Assembly: GCF_003347605.1 (NCBI RefSeq)
Contig: NZ_QDFZ01000025.1
Span: 769 to 64,243 of the forward strand
From: Chryseobacterium sp. KLBC 52
GTDB lineage: Bacteria; Bacteroidota; Bacteroidia; Flavobacteriales; Weeksellaceae
DNA: 63,475 bases
Reading direction: 5' to 3'
This document shows positions 16,618 to 26,426 of the stretch, one piece after another. Both the position numbers and the translations under genes were made by a program. The notes below the pieces were generated by a model, which was not told the DNA's origin, did no database searches, and saw nothing but the letters and a program-made list of their open reading frames with translations. Each line of letters opens with the position of its first letter. Within the stretch, counting starts at the first letter, position 1.

Positions 16618-19600
16618 ATGAAAAGATTTTCCAAGATTTTTCTGCTTTTGCTTGTAATGCTAAGCTTTTCAACGGTATCCGCACAGAAATATTACGATAC
16701 CCAATGGAAAAAAGTGGCTGATAACAGTGTAAAAGGAGCTTATAAATCTAATCTTCCCATTATTTTAGACATACAAAAACAAGCCATGAAAGAAAATAAT
16801 GCCTTCGAGCTGATCCGTTCTCTGAAAGCGGAATTCAGTATTGTAAACCAAACCGTTGACGATGATCAGAATGATGCTGCTTCTCAGTTTTTCAAAAAAA
16901 TTAAGGATGCAGAAGGTAAAATAAGCGGAGACGGAAAGCTGGTATACAAAGTCTTAATGAATGGCTTTTTCATGGATTATTACAACCAGAACTCCTGGAA
17001 AATAAACGGAAGAACCAATATCAATTCGCAGGATGTTTCACAGATTGAAACCTGGAGTAAACTTGATTTCAAAAATTATCTGACGAAAAACTTTCAGGAA
17101 CTTGATAAAGAAAAACCTGAAATGAAAAAGATCTCGCTGGAAAAGTATAAAGATATCTTTTCAGAAGCAGGAGACCTTGTTTATTTTCCGACATTATCGG
17201 ATTGGTATGCCGTGAAGAAAATAGCGTTTTTATCTGAAAACAATATTTTCACCAAAAATGAACTGACAGAAAACCGTACAACAATCAATGCAATTTATGA
17301 TGAACTGATCGAACAGAATACAGGAAATTCCAAGCTGTATTTCATGAAAGAAAAGCTTACGGAAAATTGTAACTTCAATCATTGTAAGGATAAACTTCAG
17401 CAGCTTCAGAATCTTTTGAACTCTAATATAGAAGGAGATTATAAAGTAATGATCATGGGAGATGTCATGGATGAGCTTACTAATCAGAAGAAGCCTAAAG
17501 AAGCTCTTGCATTAGCAGCACAAGCTAAAAGTAAATACCCGAAATCTCTTTTCCTGGAGAATATTAAAAGCAAGGAAGCACAGATTGTCAATCCGTATCT
17601 GACTTTAAAATATGAAGCACAGACGCAGAATAATCTTCCGATTCACTTGGTTGCACAGTATCAGAATGTTTCAGAATTTACCCTGAATATTTATGAAGTG
17701 AAAGACGATTTTACTTCGTTAATTCGGTATGTTCAGGATTCCTATTCCGATACTTTCAGCAAACTAAAGAAGAATCTGGTAAGGAAAGAAATATTCCAGC
17801 TGCCGGATCCTAAAGATTATCAGAGTCACAAAACTTCTTTGGAAGTGAAACCGCTTCCTTCAGGAGTGTATGTGGCGGAATTTACGGTTGCAGGAGCAGA
17901 CATGAAAGATACAGACTCGAGGCAGAATTTATATTTTCTGGTTTCCGGAAACCAGATTATTTATCAATCCAAAAAGGACAGAAACCCTCTTTCCGATGAG
18001 TTGAAATTGGTCAATAGTGATAATGGTAAGCCTTTAGCCAATGAAGGTCTTCGATTTTATGAGTTTGTTTCCAATAAAACATTAACTAAAATTGAGGGAA
18101 CAACCAATGCCAGCGGAGTATTTAAGCTTCCTGCTACAGATAGTAAAGAATATTACAGAACTTTCCTGATCCAGCAGCCTAAAACCAATGATTTCCAGAT
18201 CATGCAGGTCTATGGAAACAGAGGCTATGCTGAAGATTATAATCCTAATAAACAAACCCGTTCAACAGCACAGATTTTTATTGACAGAGGAATTTACCGT
18301 CCCGGGCAGACTGTTTATTTCAAGGTGGTGAATACCAGAATGAGTAAGGAGGTTGAATCTGTTCTTTCAGGATTGAAACAAAAAATCACGCTGTTGAACA
18401 CCAATAATGAAGAGGTTTCTTCACAGGATTTTACCACCAATGAATTCGGTTCTTACCATGGAAGTTTCATTCTTCCAAAAGGAAAACTGAATGGTAATTT
18501 TTACCTGAGAATAGAAGGGGAAAGTGCTGGATACAAAAATTTCAGGGTAGAAGAATACAAAAGACCGAAATTTGAAGTCACCTTTGATCCCGTAAAAGAA
18601 GAGTATAAGTATGGCCAAACAATTCATTTGAAAGGAAAAGCTGTGATGTTCTCGGGAGTTCCTTTGAGCAATACTACAGTGAATTATGAAATCAAAAAAC
18701 AAAATATCAGATGGAGATATTTCAGCTGGTATCCACAGAATGATGATAATGAAAATTCAATTTTAGGCGAAGCAAAAACCAATGAAAAAGGAGAGTTTAC
18801 AATTCGTTTGGAACTTAAAAAAGATGAAAAGCTGGAAGGAATACAGATTGACAATTATGCCATCAATGCATCCGTTACAGACATCAACGGAGAAACGCAG
18901 AATGCCGATACTCAATTAAAAGTGGCTTCGGTTTCTCATTACATTCAGGCGGAAAATATCAGCAATACTTTTACAGATGAAAATGTAAAAGTGAAGGTAG
19001 AAACCAAAAATTATAATGATCAGAATCTTAAAAAAAACTATCAGGTTAAGCTATCAAAATTAACTGCTCCGGACAGGATTTTCAGAGATAATTTCAAATC
19101 TGATGTTCAGAATCTTCCGAAATATTCAAAAGAAGAATTCATCAGCAAATTCCCACATGATCTTTTTGATAAAAATGATGAGATCAAAAACTGGAAAACA
19201 GAAAAAGTTGTAATTGAAAGACAGCAGCAGCCATCCGCTGACAATGCTCAGCTTTTAACCAACCTCGATTTAGGAAAACTGGAAACAGGAGATTATGAAC
19301 TTGAACTTTTCAATATAGAAGGAAAAGATACGATCAAAACTTCACAGTATTTCAGTGTTTGGGATAAAACAGCTTTGAAGCCTACTCAAAAAACATTCCT
19401 TACGGTTATTGCTCCGAAAGAAGAATTGTCAAGAGGGGAAAAAGCAAAAGTGTATGTTTACTCAGCAGTTCCTGATGCTTTAATCAATGTTTTTGTGCAG
19501 GACGGATCCGGAAAAACGGTTTCAGAAGTTCATCAGATGAAAAATGGAGTATTAGAATATACGGCTGAAATTCCTAAAGATAAAAGTGTCTCAGACCTGA

Positions 19601-22554
19601 ATCTTCAGTTTCAGCTGGTAGCATTTAATGATGTGAATACAGAATCTGTTTCTTTAAAAATAAAGGATACAGAAAAACCTTTAAAAATTGAAACCGTAAC
19701 CTTCAGAGATAAGCTTGAACCTAACGCTAAAGAAAAGTGGACGGTAAAAGTTACTGGAAATGACAAGGAAAAGATCAATGCTGAGGTATTGGCGAATATG
19801 TATGATATGTCTCTGGATCAGTTTGCTGCAAACACCTATAGCTGGAGAAAATTATATACGCCATTTGTAATCGTTACTTCTTATGGAATCAGAAATTATC
19901 TGCAGCAGCAAAACTATCAGAAGAGATTAAAGTACTTCGAAGACAGATATATAACTGTTCCTCAGTTTAACTGGTTTGATGGAAATTATTATTCAATTTC
20001 AAGGGAAACTATAGTAGGATTTAGCAATCAGGAAGGAGTGAAAGCTCCGGCTTATGCACCACCTCCGTCACCAATTGCTGGGGCGAAATTTAAAACAGCA
20101 AGAGCTGCCGTTGCAAAAGAAGCTGTGGTATTGAATGATAGTGCGATTGATCTCCTTGACTCAGGAAGACAGTTGACAGAAGAAGAAAAAAAGAAATATG
20201 CAGATGGTTCTGGTAATGTAGAGGAGAAATTAGATAAAGTAGCAGTCCGTCAAAATCTCAACGAAACCGCATTCTTCTATCCGGATCTGAAAACCGATGC
20301 CGAAGGAAATGTAAGCTTCGAGTTCACTTCTCCGGAAGCACTGACAAAATGGAAACTGATGTTCCTTGCCCACACTAAAGATGCAAGGGCTGCTACCTTG
20401 GAAAAAGAAATGGTAACACAGAAAGAATTCTCTGTAACGCCAAACTATCCTAGATTCCTGAGAGAAGGTGACGAACTGAATCTACAGTCGAAACTATCCA
20501 ATCTTACCGATAAAAAACTAAGTGGTTCTGCGGAATTACAGATTCTGGATGCCTTCACCAATGAAAATATATCTTCGAAATTCGGAATCACCTCAGGAGC
20601 ACTAATCTTCAACTTAAATGAAAACGGAAGCAGTGCATTAACATGGAAATTGAAAGTTCCGGACAATGTTTCCTCAATTATTTTCAAAGTGATTGCGAAA
20701 GCAGGAGCTTATTCTGACGGTGAACAACAGGCTGTGGCTGTATTACCTAACAGAATGCTGGTAACAGATGCTGTTCCGGTTTTTGTAAAAGAAGGAGAAA
20801 CCAAAACATTTGTACTGGATAATCTTAAAAACAATACATCTACGACAGCTTCTAATGTTTCCAATACGTTAGAACTCACAACCAATCCGATCTGGGAGAT
20901 TATGTTTGCGCTTCCAAGTCTGAAAAACGATCAGAACAATTCTGCAGATGTGATCTTTAATAAATGGTTTGCAGACGTGCTGGCTTCGGAAATATTCAAA
21001 GCCAACCCGAAAATGAAAACAGTTTTTGAAGAATATCAGAACAAAGGATTATTGAATTCAAATCTTGAAAAAAATCAGGAGTTGAAACAGTTGTTGCTTG
21101 AAGAAACACCTTGGGTATTGGAAAGCAAAAATGAAGGCGAGCAGATGCAGAAATTAGCATTGTTATTTGATGTCAATACAATGAAAAATTCTATCAATCA
21201 GGATTGGGATGATTTCAAAAAACTACAGAATCCTGACGGTGGATTCTCATGGTATCCTGGCTATCCAAGTTCTTATGGAACGTCATTGTATATCCTTAAA
21301 AACTTAGGAAAAATTAATTCCTGGTTAAAAGATAATGTGAAAGATTATCAAAACGCAGATCAGAAAGTACTTGTAGCTAAATTGATCCAGTATGTGGATA
21401 ATGAAGTGAATAAATATTTTGATGCGAAAAAAGGAAATGTCTGGAACAACTGGACGATGGATTATCTTGATACCAGAAACTACTGGGAAAAACAATATCC
21501 TTTGAAAGGAAAAGGAGTTACCCTGAAAACATTGGTGAAACAAAAAGCAAAGACAGCTAAAATCACTGACTTTACATTCTTTGGACTTCACCGTGCTGCA
21601 CTATTGATGAACGATTATGGTCTGAAAGATGTGTCTGCAAAGTTGATGACATATCTTAAGGAAACTTCTACAGATACTAAAACACAAGGGGTTTATTGGA
21701 AACAAAACTTGAATGATTGGGGATGGTTTGGCTCAAAAGTAGTTAACCATGCCGGAGCATTGGAAGCTTTCAATACATTACAATCTAACGAGCAAAACTT
21801 TATTGAAGACATGAAGATCTGGCTGGTAACCCAAAAAGAAGTGAACTCATGGGGAAGTTCAAGAGGAACAGCTGAGGTGATCTTTACCATTTTGAATTCA
21901 GGGAAATCATGGACGGGAACAGAAAGTGATAAAGCAACGATTGTTTGGGGTGGAAAAGAATTAATTCCTCAGACACAAGCTACAGGCTACGTGAAATCGA
22001 CATTGAAGCCAGAAGCTATAGATAAAAACTTAGCATCTGTAACCGTTACCAAACCTGGTCCCGGAATTGTTCAGGGTGGATTGTTCTGGCAGTATTATGA
22101 AGACCTTGATAAAATCAAATCTTCAGAAAACTATATTTCTGTAACGAAAGAGCTTTATAAAAAAGTAAAAACGGTAAACGGAGAAGAACTTCAGAAAATC
22201 TCTTCTGAAACACCGTTGAAAGTAGGAGATAAGATAACTGTAAGGATGATTCTGAATACAGACAGAGCGATGGAGTTTATTCATATTAAAGATATGCGTG
22301 CTGCAGGATTTGAGCCTGTAGATGTACTATCCGGATATCAATGGAAAAATAATCTGGGATATTATCAGTCTACCAAAGATGCCTCTACCAATTTCTATAT
22401 TCAATATATGCCAAAAGGAAAATATGTCTTTGAATATGATGTAGTAGCTAATGCGTCCGGAAAATTCTCCAACGGAATTACAACGATGCAGAATTATTAC
22501 GCACCGCAGATGAATGCCCATACAAAAGGAAGTAGCGTCGCAATTTCAGAGTAA
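16618..22554 (+). CDS. Bacterial alpha-2-macroglobulin family protein, thioester site not conserved
   Basis: 1978 aa with signal peptide ending STVSAQ and no lipobox. The family landmarks appear in order: macroglobulin-type domains including IFIDRGIYRPGQTVYFKVV (about 555-575) and FRVEEYKRPKFEVTF (about 645), then the A2M domain FFYPDLKTDAEGNVSFEF with LTKWKLMFLAHTKD (about 1215-1260). The complement-like helical domain follows, with FSWYPGYPSSYGTSLYIL, and a C-terminal receptor-like domain. Such proteins trap proteases in the periplasm or at the surface. Where thioester members read C-x-E-Q before an FN-(K/R)-(W/Y) helix, this one reads DQNNSADVIFNKWFAD (about 1436-1452), so no thioester can form. 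A strong terminator follows, then ecotin. Confidence 0.9.
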   Translation: MKRFSKIFLLLLVMLSFSTVSAQKYYDTQWKKVADNSVKGAYKSNLPIILDIQKQAMKENNAFELIRSLKAEFSIVNQTVDDDQNDAASQFFKKIKDAEGKISGDGKLVYKVLMNGFFMDYYNQNSWKINGRTNINSQDVSQIETWSKLDFKNYLTKNFQELDKEKPEMKKISLEKYKDIFSEAGDLVYFPTLSDWYAVKKIAFLSENNIFTKNELTENRTTINAIYDELIEQNTGNSKLYFMKEKLTENCNFNHCKDKLQQLQNLLNSNIEGDYKVMIMGDVMDELTNQKKPKEALALAAQAKSKYPKSLFLENIKSKEAQIVNPYLTLKYEAQTQNNLPIHLVAQYQNVSEFTLNIYEVKDDFTSLIRYVQDSYSDTFSKLKKNLVRKEIFQLPDPKDYQSHKTSLEVKPLPSGVYVAEFTVAGADMKDTDSRQNLYFLVSGNQIIYQSKKDRNPLSDELKLVNSDNGKPLANEGLRFYEFVSNKTLTKIEGTTNASGVFKLPATDSKEYYRTFLIQQPKTNDFQIMQVYGNRGYAEDYNPNKQTRSTAQIFIDRGIYRPGQTVYFKVVNTRMSKEVESVLSGLKQKITLLNTNNEEVSSQDFTTNEFGSYHGSFILPKGKLNGNFYLRIEGESAGYKNFRVEEYKRPKFEVTFDPVKEEYKYGQTIHLKGKAVMFSGVPLSNTTVNYEIKKQNIRWRYFSWYPQNDDNENSILGEAKTNEKGEFTIRLELKKDEKLEGIQIDNYAINASVTDINGETQNADTQLKVASVSHYIQAENISNTFTDENVKVKVETKNYNDQNLKKNYQVKLSKLTAPDRIFRDNFKSDVQNLPKYSKEEFISKFPHDLFDKNDEIKNWKTEKVVIERQQQPSADNAQLLTNLDLGKLETGDYELELFNIEGKDTIKTSQYFSVWDKTALKPTQKTFLTVIAPKEELSRGEKAKVYVYSAVPDALINVFVQDGSGKTVSEVHQMKNGVLEYTAEIPKDKSVSDLNLQFQLVAFNDVNTESVSLKIKDTEKPLKIETVTFRDKLEPNAKEKWTVKVTGNDKEKINAEVLANMYDMSLDQFAANTYSWRKLYTPFVIVTSYGIRNYLQQQNYQKRLKYFEDRYITVPQFNWFDGNYYSISRETIVGFSNQEGVKAPAYAPPPSPIAGAKFKTARAAVAKEAVVLNDSAIDLLDSGRQLTEEEKKKYADGSGNVEEKLDKVAVRQNLNETAFFYPDLKTDAEGNVSFEFTSPEALTKWKLMFLAHTKDARAATLEKEMVTQKEFSVTPNYPRFLREGDELNLQSKLSNLTDKKLSGSAELQILDAFTNENISSKFGITSGALIFNLNENGSSALTWKLKVPDNVSSIIFKVIAKAGAYSDGEQQAVAVLPNRMLVTDAVPVFVKEGETKTFVLDNLKNNTSTTASNVSNTLELTTNPIWEIMFALPSLKNDQNNSADVIFNKWFADVLASEIFKANPKMKTVFEEYQNKGLLNSNLEKNQELKQLLLEETPWVLESKNEGEQMQKLALLFDVNTMKNSINQDWDDFKKLQNPDGGFSWYPGYPSSYGTSLYILKNLGKINSWLKDNVKDYQNADQKVLVAKLIQYVDNEVNKYFDAKKGNVWNNWTMDYLDTRNYWEKQYPLKGKGVTLKTLVKQKAKTAKITDFTFFGLHRAALLMNDYGLKDVSAKLMTYLKETSTDTKTQGVYWKQNLNDWGWFGSKVVNHAGALEAFNTLQSNEQNFIEDMKIWLVTQKEVNSWGSSRGTAEVIFTILNSGKSWTGTESDKATIVWGGKELIPQTQATGYVKSTLKPEAIDKNLASVTVTKPGPGIVQGGLFWQYYEDLDKIKSSENYISVTKELYKKVKTVNGEELQKISSETPLKVGDKITVRMILNTDRAMEFIHIKDMRAAGFEPVDVLSGYQWKNNLGYYQSTKDASTNFYIQYMPKGKYVFEYDVVANASGKFSNGITTMQNYYAPQMNAHTKGSSVAISE

Positions 22555-22567
22555 CTGATCAACATAG

Positions 22568-22599
22568 AAAACTGCAGTAAATTTTTTTACTGCAGTTTT
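22568..22599. terminator. Terminator after alpha-2-macroglobulin gene
   Basis: A perfect 14-bp stem AAAACTGCAGTAAA/TTTACTGCAGTTTT with a 4-nt T loop, followed by a T tract. Confidence 0.9.
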
Positions 22600-22655
22600 T
22601 TTATTGCTGGATTTTTAATAAAAATAGAATTAAATCGAAAAACCAAACAATTGTT

Positions 22656-22663
22656 TAATTTTG
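22656..22663 (+). promoter_or_regulatory. Candidate -7 box of the ecotin gene
   Basis: TAATTTTG lies 49 bp before the ATG at 22713 and after the preceding terminator. It suggests ecotin has its own transcript. The upstream element is not clear. Confidence 0.4.
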
Positions 22664-22712
22664 GAATGGTTTTTGGAATTAAGATAGTATCAATTAAAAA
22701 AATTATTAAAAG

Positions 22713-23201
22713 ATGAAATTTTCTAAAACTTTAATCACAGGATTAGTATTAATGGCTGGAGTAAATGCTTTCGCACAAAAGAAAGCAGAGAAGTTTGAAA
22801 AACTACAGATTGAAATGTTCCCGAAAGCAAAAGAAGGCTATAAGCAAGTATATATTCAGCTTCCCATAGCAAAAAATGAAAACGACTTAAAAGTTGAGCT
22901 TTTTGTAGGGGCTGAAAAAATGTTAGACTGTAACAACTATTTTTTAATGGGAGAAATGAAAACCCAGGATCTTCAGGGATGGGGATACAACTATTATGAA
23001 GTAGAATCTAAAGGGGAAACGGCAGGAACACTGATGGGTTGTCTGGATAAAAAACAGACTAAAAAGTTTGTGACCTTGAAACCTGAAATTGTAAGATACA
23101 ATAGTAAACTTCCATTGGTATTCTACGTACCGAAAGACATTGAAGTCCGTTACAGAATTTTACGCCCTGATGCTGCGATGAAAAAAGCAGTTCAAAGATA
23201 A
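22713..23201 (+). CDS. eco: Ecotin, periplasmic serine-protease inhibitor
   Basis: 162 aa with signal peptide MKFSKTLITGLVLMAGVNAFAQ. The chain follows E. coli ecotin closely: LKVELFVGAEKMLDCNN, LQGWGYNYYEVES, KKFVTLKPEIVRYNSKLPLVFYVP and EVRYRI. Cys73 and Cys110 match the disulfide that holds the reactive loop. The loop reads GTLMGC where E. coli has STMMAC, so the P1 residue is probably Leu107 instead of Met. That predicts inhibition of chymotrypsin- or elastase-like enzymes, but ecotins are broad. It acts as a dimer in the periplasm against trypsin-fold proteases. The neighbouring alpha-2-macroglobulin suggests a shared defensive theme. Confidence 0.95.
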   Translation: MKFSKTLITGLVLMAGVNAFAQKKAEKFEKLQIEMFPKAKEGYKQVYIQLPIAKNENDLKVELFVGAEKMLDCNNYFLMGEMKTQDLQGWGYNYYEVESKGETAGTLMGCLDKKQTKKFVTLKPEIVRYNSKLPLVFYVPKDIEVRYRILRPDAAMKKAVQR

Positions 23202-23224
23202 ATCAGCTTATTATAATGATACAG

Positions 23225-23254
23225 AAAACTCCTCACAGCAATGTGGGGAGTTTT
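23225..23254 (+). terminator. Terminator of the ecotin gene
   Basis: A 13-bp stem AAAACTCCTCACA/TGTGGGGAGTTTT (one G-U pair) with a GCAA loop, followed by CGTTTTTTT. Confidence 0.88.
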
Positions 23255-23279
23255 CGTTTTTTTCAGGATAAGATAATTC

Positions 23280-23760
23280 GTCATGTCTTTGCTAAGTGAA
23301 ACGCCCTTGCGAACGAATTTAAAGCTATCAACAATGCTTTTGCGAACACTGCTTGTACTTTAGGCTTCGGCTCAAGCCAATTGACGTTTCACCTTTTCCA
23401 AACGGACTAAAGTCCGTTCCTATTGAATATGATCTCTCGCAGATTTTGCTGATTGAGCAGATTATTCATTCCCCAAGCCTATCCACAACGTTTGTCATTC
23501 CGCAGAAATCCAGCCTCCAAAATTTAGAATATAAAGAGAATAAGTCCAATTGTACTCAATAGAAATGGGCTTTAGCCTATTTAATTAAAATATTTAAGTT
23601 CCTTATGGCTTTAGCCTAAACTTACACTCAGTTTGACAAAGAGCAGATTATATATTATCAAAATTTTTCCACTCCGTTTGTCGCTCCACGGGAATCATCT
23701 TCCAATATTCAAACTTAGTTTTTCAAATAAAACATAGCTTTATCCTCTTTATTTTCTAAG
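23280..23760. repeat. Cluster of interspersed-repeat fragments, no gene
   Basis: The 775-bp gap between ecotin and the efflux operon holds no supportable gene. It contains a palindrome ACGGACT-AA-AGTCCGT (23402-23417) running into TTCCTATTGAAT, and two copies of GGCTTTAGCC (23568-23577 and 23607-23616). It also has TTTGTCATTCCGCAGAAATC near 23490 and a similar fragment CGTTTGTCGCTCCACGGGAA near 23680. The ATTCAATAGGAACGG stretch (in reverse here) and GGCTTTAGCC recur together at 52254-52334. Short open frames here are made of repeat sequence. Confidence 0.6.
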
Positions 23761-23953
23761 AAATATGCGGTGGAAAATTGTATGAAAAAAGTAGAGTTAA
23801 TTATTTTTTTAAACTTTTTTAAGTTTTAATTAACATTTAAACACTTCGGGCAAAACTTTATTTTGCAGGGCTTTAAACTTAAACGTATTTTAAACTTACT
23901 TTAAATTCACTACCTTGTTGAATTATCTTTAAGGATTTTAACAATTTTTGCAT

Positions 23954-23961
23954 TATATTTG
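23954..23961 (+). promoter_or_regulatory. Candidate -7 box of the efflux operon
   Basis: TATATTTG lies 15 bp before the ATG at 23977, in an AT-rich stretch. The TTTG partner is not clear. Confidence 0.4.
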
Positions 23962-23976
23962 TTATAAACATAAACC

Positions 23977-25395
23977 ATGAAAAACAATTTATTGATTTTT
24001 ACGTTTAGTTTTTTTGCTTTCCCCGCTTGTGGCTGGGCACAGTCTGCACCGGATTTTAAAGAACTTCTGGATAGTGCTATGGTTCGGGATTCGAACCTCA
24101 AAATGCAGATTACCCAAAACAAACTTACCGATCTTGATGAACACAAACTGAAAGATATCTTTCTTCCAACCTTGGAACTAAGTGGTAAAGCCGGCTATCT
24201 CAACGGAACAGCAAGACTGACGTCTCCCGAATTCAATCTCGCTCCCTTTATCAATATTCCTGAAGGGACTTTCAACAATAATTTCAATGTATCCGGATTT
24301 TCAGGTATTGCCAAGGCAGATGCCAAAATGCTTCTGTATTCAGGAGGAAAGGTGAAGTACATGAAAAAAGCGGTGGAAGAAAAGAAAAAGTCTGAAGATA
24401 TCCTTCTGGAAAAATCAAAAGATGAGGTGATTGCCACTATTTCTAAAGCGTATGATCAATTAGCCTTAATTCATCAGTCTAAAAAAGTACTGGATGAAAG
24501 TAAAAAAAGACTGGATATCAACAGGAAAACTGCGGACAAAGCGCTTGGTTATGGTTTGATAACGCCTTATGATCATAAGAAAATTGAGCTGGCGCAGGCT
24601 ACTTTGGATGCTAAAATGGTAGAATATGAAGGGAAAAAAGAACTTCTTCTTACCCAGCTTTATATTTTAACAGGGATTCAAAGAGAAAGGCTCAGAATGA
24701 TAGATCCTGTCTTATCTCCCGTAGAGTTGCTGGCTGCAGAAAAAGGGATTGAACAGAGAGCAGAAATTCGTGCACTGGAACATGGAATCAGTGCGGCAGA
24801 CTATAAAATAAAAGCAGAAAGAACGTGGATGATTCCTAAAGTACAGCTGATGGCTTCTGCCTATTATATCGGATTGTACGGAAACAGGATAAAGTCCTCA
24901 GAAAATATTATTCCCGCAGTTCCAATCCTTGGATATGAAGGGAAAAAGCTGGACTGGAGACCCAATAATATCAACGTATTTCCATTGATTACAGCTGGTG
25001 TAGGCTTTAAATGGGAAATTTTCGACGGTAAAGAAGGAAAACACGCAGAAGAAACTGCCAAAGTTGGGAAAGAAGTTCTACAGAACCAGAAAGAAGATGC
25101 TCTGAAAAAACTGACCTTGAATCTGGCCAATAATCAAACCAATTATGATATTGCTTCCGCGCAGATCACCTTGAAAGCCAAAGAAAAAGAGCTGGCAAAA
25201 AATGCACTCGTACAGGCAGAAAAAGAATTCAGGTACGGAATGAGCAAATCTTCACAGCTTATTGATGCCGAAAATGATCTTGAAGTTGCGGAACTCGAAT
25301 ATCAGAATGCCATTTTCAACCAGAGAAGAGCGGGAATAGAACTGATGAGATCTACCCAGGAGCTGGATATCACCAAATTTTATTTAATCCCTTAA
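23977..25395 (+). CDS. TolC-family outer-membrane efflux protein
   Basis: 472 aa with signal peptide ending ACGWAQ. Two outer-membrane efflux (OEP) repeats are visible as long helical hairpins: DKALGYGLITPYDHKKIELAQATLD in the first and EKEFRYGMSKSSQLIDAENDLEVAE in the second. They give the trimeric channel that spans the outer membrane and periplasm. The length is typical. The HlyD-type adaptor follows after 8 bp and the ABC-2 permease after that, forming a tripartite exporter. The substrate is unknown and no regulator is adjacent. Confidence 0.9.
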   Translation: MKNNLLIFTFSFFAFPACGWAQSAPDFKELLDSAMVRDSNLKMQITQNKLTDLDEHKLKDIFLPTLELSGKAGYLNGTARLTSPEFNLAPFINIPEGTFNNNFNVSGFSGIAKADAKMLLYSGGKVKYMKKAVEEKKKSEDILLEKSKDEVIATISKAYDQLALIHQSKKVLDESKKRLDINRKTADKALGYGLITPYDHKKIELAQATLDAKMVEYEGKKELLLTQLYILTGIQRERLRMIDPVLSPVELLAAEKGIEQRAEIRALEHGISAADYKIKAERTWMIPKVQLMASAYYIGLYGNRIKSSENIIPAVPILGYEGKKLDWRPNNINVFPLITAGVGFKWEIFDGKEGKHAEETAKVGKEVLQNQKEDALKKLTLNLANNQTNYDIASAQITLKAKEKELAKNALVQAEKEFRYGMSKSSQLIDAENDLEVAELEYQNAIFNQRRAGIELMRSTQELDITKFYLIP

Positions 25396-25403
25396 AAATT
25401 TAC

Positions 25404-26363
25404 ATGATGCATAAAAATATATCTATACTCTTCGCTGCTCTGTTTTTCTTAGGGAGCTGTGACAAAAAAAATGAAAAAATTAAAGAACCTGAAGGGAAAA
25501 CCAAAAAGGATGTCATCTCTTTTGCACCTAAAGTTACCGGAAGGATTCTTAAAATATATGTTTCTGAAGGTCAGACGGTGAAAAAAGGAGATACGCTGGC
25601 TCAGCTTGATGTCCCAGAAGTTTCAGCGAAAATAGCACAGGCACAAGGTGCGGTAAGTGCTGCTTCAGCTCAGGAGCAAATGGCCAAAAACGGAGCAACA
25701 CCCGATCAGTTGAAACAGCTTCAGGCCAAATATAAAGGATTGAAAGAACAATATGAATTTGCCCAGAAATCTTACAAAAGAGCGAATAATATGTTCCGCG
25801 ACAGTTTAATGTCCCCACAGGCGCATGACGAAATCTATGCAAAATTACAAGGCGCAAAAGCTCAGTATGATGCTGTAGTGGCGGAATTGGATGATGTAAA
25901 TAGAGGAACCCGTTTCGAAAAAATAGAAATGGCGGCAGGGCAGGCTTCACAAGCCAAAGGAGCTTTGCAGGAAGCTAACGTAGCCTACTCCGAAAGATAT
26001 ATCATTGCTACCAACGATATGGAAATTGAAACCATCAGCTTAAATACGGGAGAATTGGCAACTGCTGGCTTTGCATTGTTTAACGGGTATATCCCGGAAA
26101 GTACGTATTTCAGATTTACCATTCCGGAAAGTGCTATTTCAAAATATAAAAAAGGGCAGGAGGTCACTATGCAGGTAGTCTATAACAAAGAAAATCTGAC
26201 AGGAAATATCGTATACATTAAGCAGTTGACAAAGTATGCTGATATCACCACTGCTTATCCTGATTACCAGTTACAGGATGCGATCTATGAGATCAAAGTA
26301 AAACCCAAAGACATGAATAAGGCTAAAAGTATTTTAGTCAATGCCAATGTAATCCTGAAATAA
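25404..26363 (+). CDS. HlyD-family periplasmic adaptor lipoprotein
   Basis: 319 aa. The start MMHKNISILFAALFFLGSC gives a lipobox with Cys19, so the adaptor is probably lipid-anchored. A lipoyl-like half motif (FAPKVTGRILKIYVSEGQTVKKGDTLAQLD) is followed by a coiled-coil hairpin (KAQYDAVVAELDDV, MAAGQASQAKGALQEANVAY) and the returning half (ETISLNTGELATAGFALF). The adaptor bridges the inner-membrane permease and the TolC-type channel. It sits between those two genes with an 8-bp gap upstream. Confidence 0.9.
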   Translation: MMHKNISILFAALFFLGSCDKKNEKIKEPEGKTKKDVISFAPKVTGRILKIYVSEGQTVKKGDTLAQLDVPEVSAKIAQAQGAVSAASAQEQMAKNGATPDQLKQLQAKYKGLKEQYEFAQKSYKRANNMFRDSLMSPQAHDEIYAKLQGAKAQYDAVVAELDDVNRGTRFEKIEMAAGQASQAKGALQEANVAYSERYIIATNDMEIETISLNTGELATAGFALFNGYIPESTYFRFTIPESAISKYKKGQEVTMQVVYNKENLTGNIVYIKQLTKYADITTAYPDYQLQDAIYEIKVKPKDMNKAKSILVNANVILK

Positions 26364-26426
26364 ATTGAAAAGAACTGATGAAGTTTCCTGAATTTCATTT
26401 CGTTCTCCACTTATAAAAATATACAG

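Noticed and set aside
23353..23562. Plus-strand open frame of 69 aa
   Set aside because: It consists of interspersed-repeat sequence and has no start context or family resemblance.
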